Assembly: GCA_028290805.1 (NCBI GenBank)
Contig: JAQGJA010000104.1
Coordinates: forward strand, 1 to 7,448
Length of the DNA: 7,448 nucleotides
Source: Alphaproteobacteria bacterium
GTDB lineage: Bacteria; Pseudomonadota; Alphaproteobacteria; Micavibrionales; SZUA-601
Reading direction: 5' to 3'
Positions 6,728 through 7,448 of this stretch are shown one piece after another. Position 1 is the first letter of the stretch. Each line of letters begins with the position of its first letter. A program made the position numbers and the translations under genes. The notes beneath the pieces were generated by a model that did not search any database, was not told the DNA's origin, and saw nothing but the letters and a program-made list of their open reading frames with translations.

Positions 6728-6742
6728 TGAGCAAGCTGGCAA
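6706..6742 (-). promoter_or_regulatory. Candidate promoter of ispB, inside the start of the divergent gene
   Basis: On the minus strand TTGCCA (5 of 6 to TTGACA) at 6742-6737 and TAAACT (4 of 6 to TATAAT) at 6719-6714 are separated by exactly 17 bases. The predicted start is 6707-6706, at the ATG chosen for ispB, again giving a leaderless message. The -35 box lies within codons 4-6 of the plus-strand methyltransferase gene. Spacing is ideal; the -10 match is moderate. Confidence 0.5.
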
Positions 6743-7448
6743 CCACGCATGACAGTCTTTATCAGGGGCGCTGTACCCTTGAGCAGCCTGCAAAAGCCTA
6801 TCGTTTCGGCACGGATGCCATGCTACTTGCGGCCAGCATTCATGCCAAGCCGCGCGAAAAAGTGCTGGAGCTGGGCTGCGGCGTCGGTGCGGTCTTGCTG
6901 GCGGGGCATGTACGCCTGCCTAAAACCCGCTTTGTCGGCATTGAGCGCGAGGCTAAATATGCCGAACTGGCCCAGAAAAATGTCGAGCGCAACAAGGCCG
7001 GGGAATTGGTTTCGATTATCAAAGGCGATATTGCGGATAAAGCCTTGTTCAAAAATTTGGGCAGTTTCGATCACGTCATCGCCAATCCACCTTATTATGA
7101 AACAGGACGCCATAGTGGCGCGCTTGGCCTGCTTCGCCGCGTGGCGCGCCAGCACGAGCCCGACGATCTTGAGATGTGGCTGCAATCGGCCAACCGGTTT
7201 TTAAAGCCAAAAGGCAGCGTGATCTTTATCCATAGCGCGGAAAAACTGGATGAATTGATGGTGGGCCTTAAAAAATTCTGCGGCGCTATCCGTGTTTTCC
7301 CTTTCTGGCCCCAGGAAGGGCAATCGTGCAAGCGCATAATCATCCATGCGCTTAAAGGGTCCAAGACGCCGCTTTCGATCATGCCCGGCATTGTCATGCA
7401 TCAGCATAATGGCGCCTATACCAAACGGGCCGACGAGATCGTCAATCA
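6727..7448 (+). CDS. TrmN6-like (COG4123) tRNA N6-adenine methyltransferase, 3' end beyond the window
   Basis: The frame gives 240 residues and is still open at the right edge. Since family members are about 245-255 residues long, it should end within a few codons. It is a Rossmann-fold, SAM-dependent methyltransferase. The N-terminal YRFGTDAMLLAA at 25-36 is the COG4123 signature, which often reads GYRFGTDAVLLAA. ELGCGVG at 48-54 is the SAM-binding motif I, IERE at 72-75 holds the acidic residue that contacts the ribose, and NPPYYE at 120-125 is the NPPY catalytic motif of enzymes that methylate exocyclic amino groups. E. coli TrmN6 (YfiC) modifies A37 of tRNA1(Val); the exact substrate here is not proven. 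The start at 6727 places the signature at the usual depth. No Shine-Dalgarno site is present. Only 20 bases separate this ATG from that of the divergent ispB-like gene, an arrangement I recall from alphaproteobacteria. Confidence 0.9.
   Translation, partial: MSKLATTHDSLYQGRCTLEQPAKAYRFGTDAMLLAASIHAKPREKVLELGCGVGAVLLAGHVRLPKTRFVGIEREAKYAELAQKNVERNKAGELVSIIKGDIADKALFKNLGSFDHVIANPPYYETGRHSGALGLLRRVARQHEPDDLEMWLQSANRFLKPKGSVIFIHSAEKLDELMVGLKKFCGAIRVFPFWPQEGQSCKRIIIHALKGSKTPLSIMPGIVMHQHNGAYTKRADEIVN

Noticed and set aside
6707..6793. A 29-codon N-terminal extension of the polyprenyl synthase.
   Set aside because: It would overlap 67 bases of the methyltransferase start, has no family counterpart, and its sequence is the antisense of conserved methyltransferase codons.

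Overview
The window looks like a stretch of chromosomal housekeeping DNA from an alphaproteobacterium. The base composition is roughly balanced (estimated by eye). The best evidence for the group is the right-hand end: a long-chain polyprenyl diphosphate synthase divergent from a COG4123 (TrmN6-like) methyltransferase, a pairing I recall from Alphaproteobacteria, plus a glmU-glmS pair and a YgfZ-type protein. The class is an inference from memory of gene order; I cannot name a genus.

Layout, left to right. (1) Positions 1-517, minus: the 5' part of a gene for an NfeD-like membrane protein, running off the left edge. (2) 518-580: a short divergent promoter region. (3) 581-2418, plus: a two-gene unit with a GT4-type glycosyltransferase whose stop overlaps the start of a YgfZ/GcvT-like folate-binding Fe-S cluster protein by one base. 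(4) 2419-2482: a convergent gap filled by a hairpin-forming repeat of the 'CAAAGACGC / GCGTCTTTG' type. (5) 6706-2483, minus: three co-directional genes, ispB-like, glmU and glmS. The last two are separated by 2 bases and are very likely one operon. (6) 6727-7448, plus: the TrmN6-like methyltransferase, cut by the right edge probably only a few codons before its end.

How the genes work together. GlmS makes glucosamine-6-phosphate and GlmU makes UDP-N-acetylglucosamine, the precursor of peptidoglycan and lipid A. The polyprenyl synthase makes the side chain of ubiquinone. The glycosyltransferase probably decorates a surface glycan, and YgfZ supports Fe-S enzymes.

I see no phage, IS element, CRISPR array, tRNA or rRNA, and no gene set suggesting a new defence or biosynthetic system. 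The most interesting signals lie in the gene starts. All four outward-facing genes have promoter-like hexamers placed so that transcription would begin at or next to the start codon (leaderless mRNAs). At 6694-6742 the two divergent promoters appear to interlock, each with its -35 box inside the other gene's coding sequence. Every protein-coding region was read directly. Functions rest on motifs and family knowledge, not on database searches.
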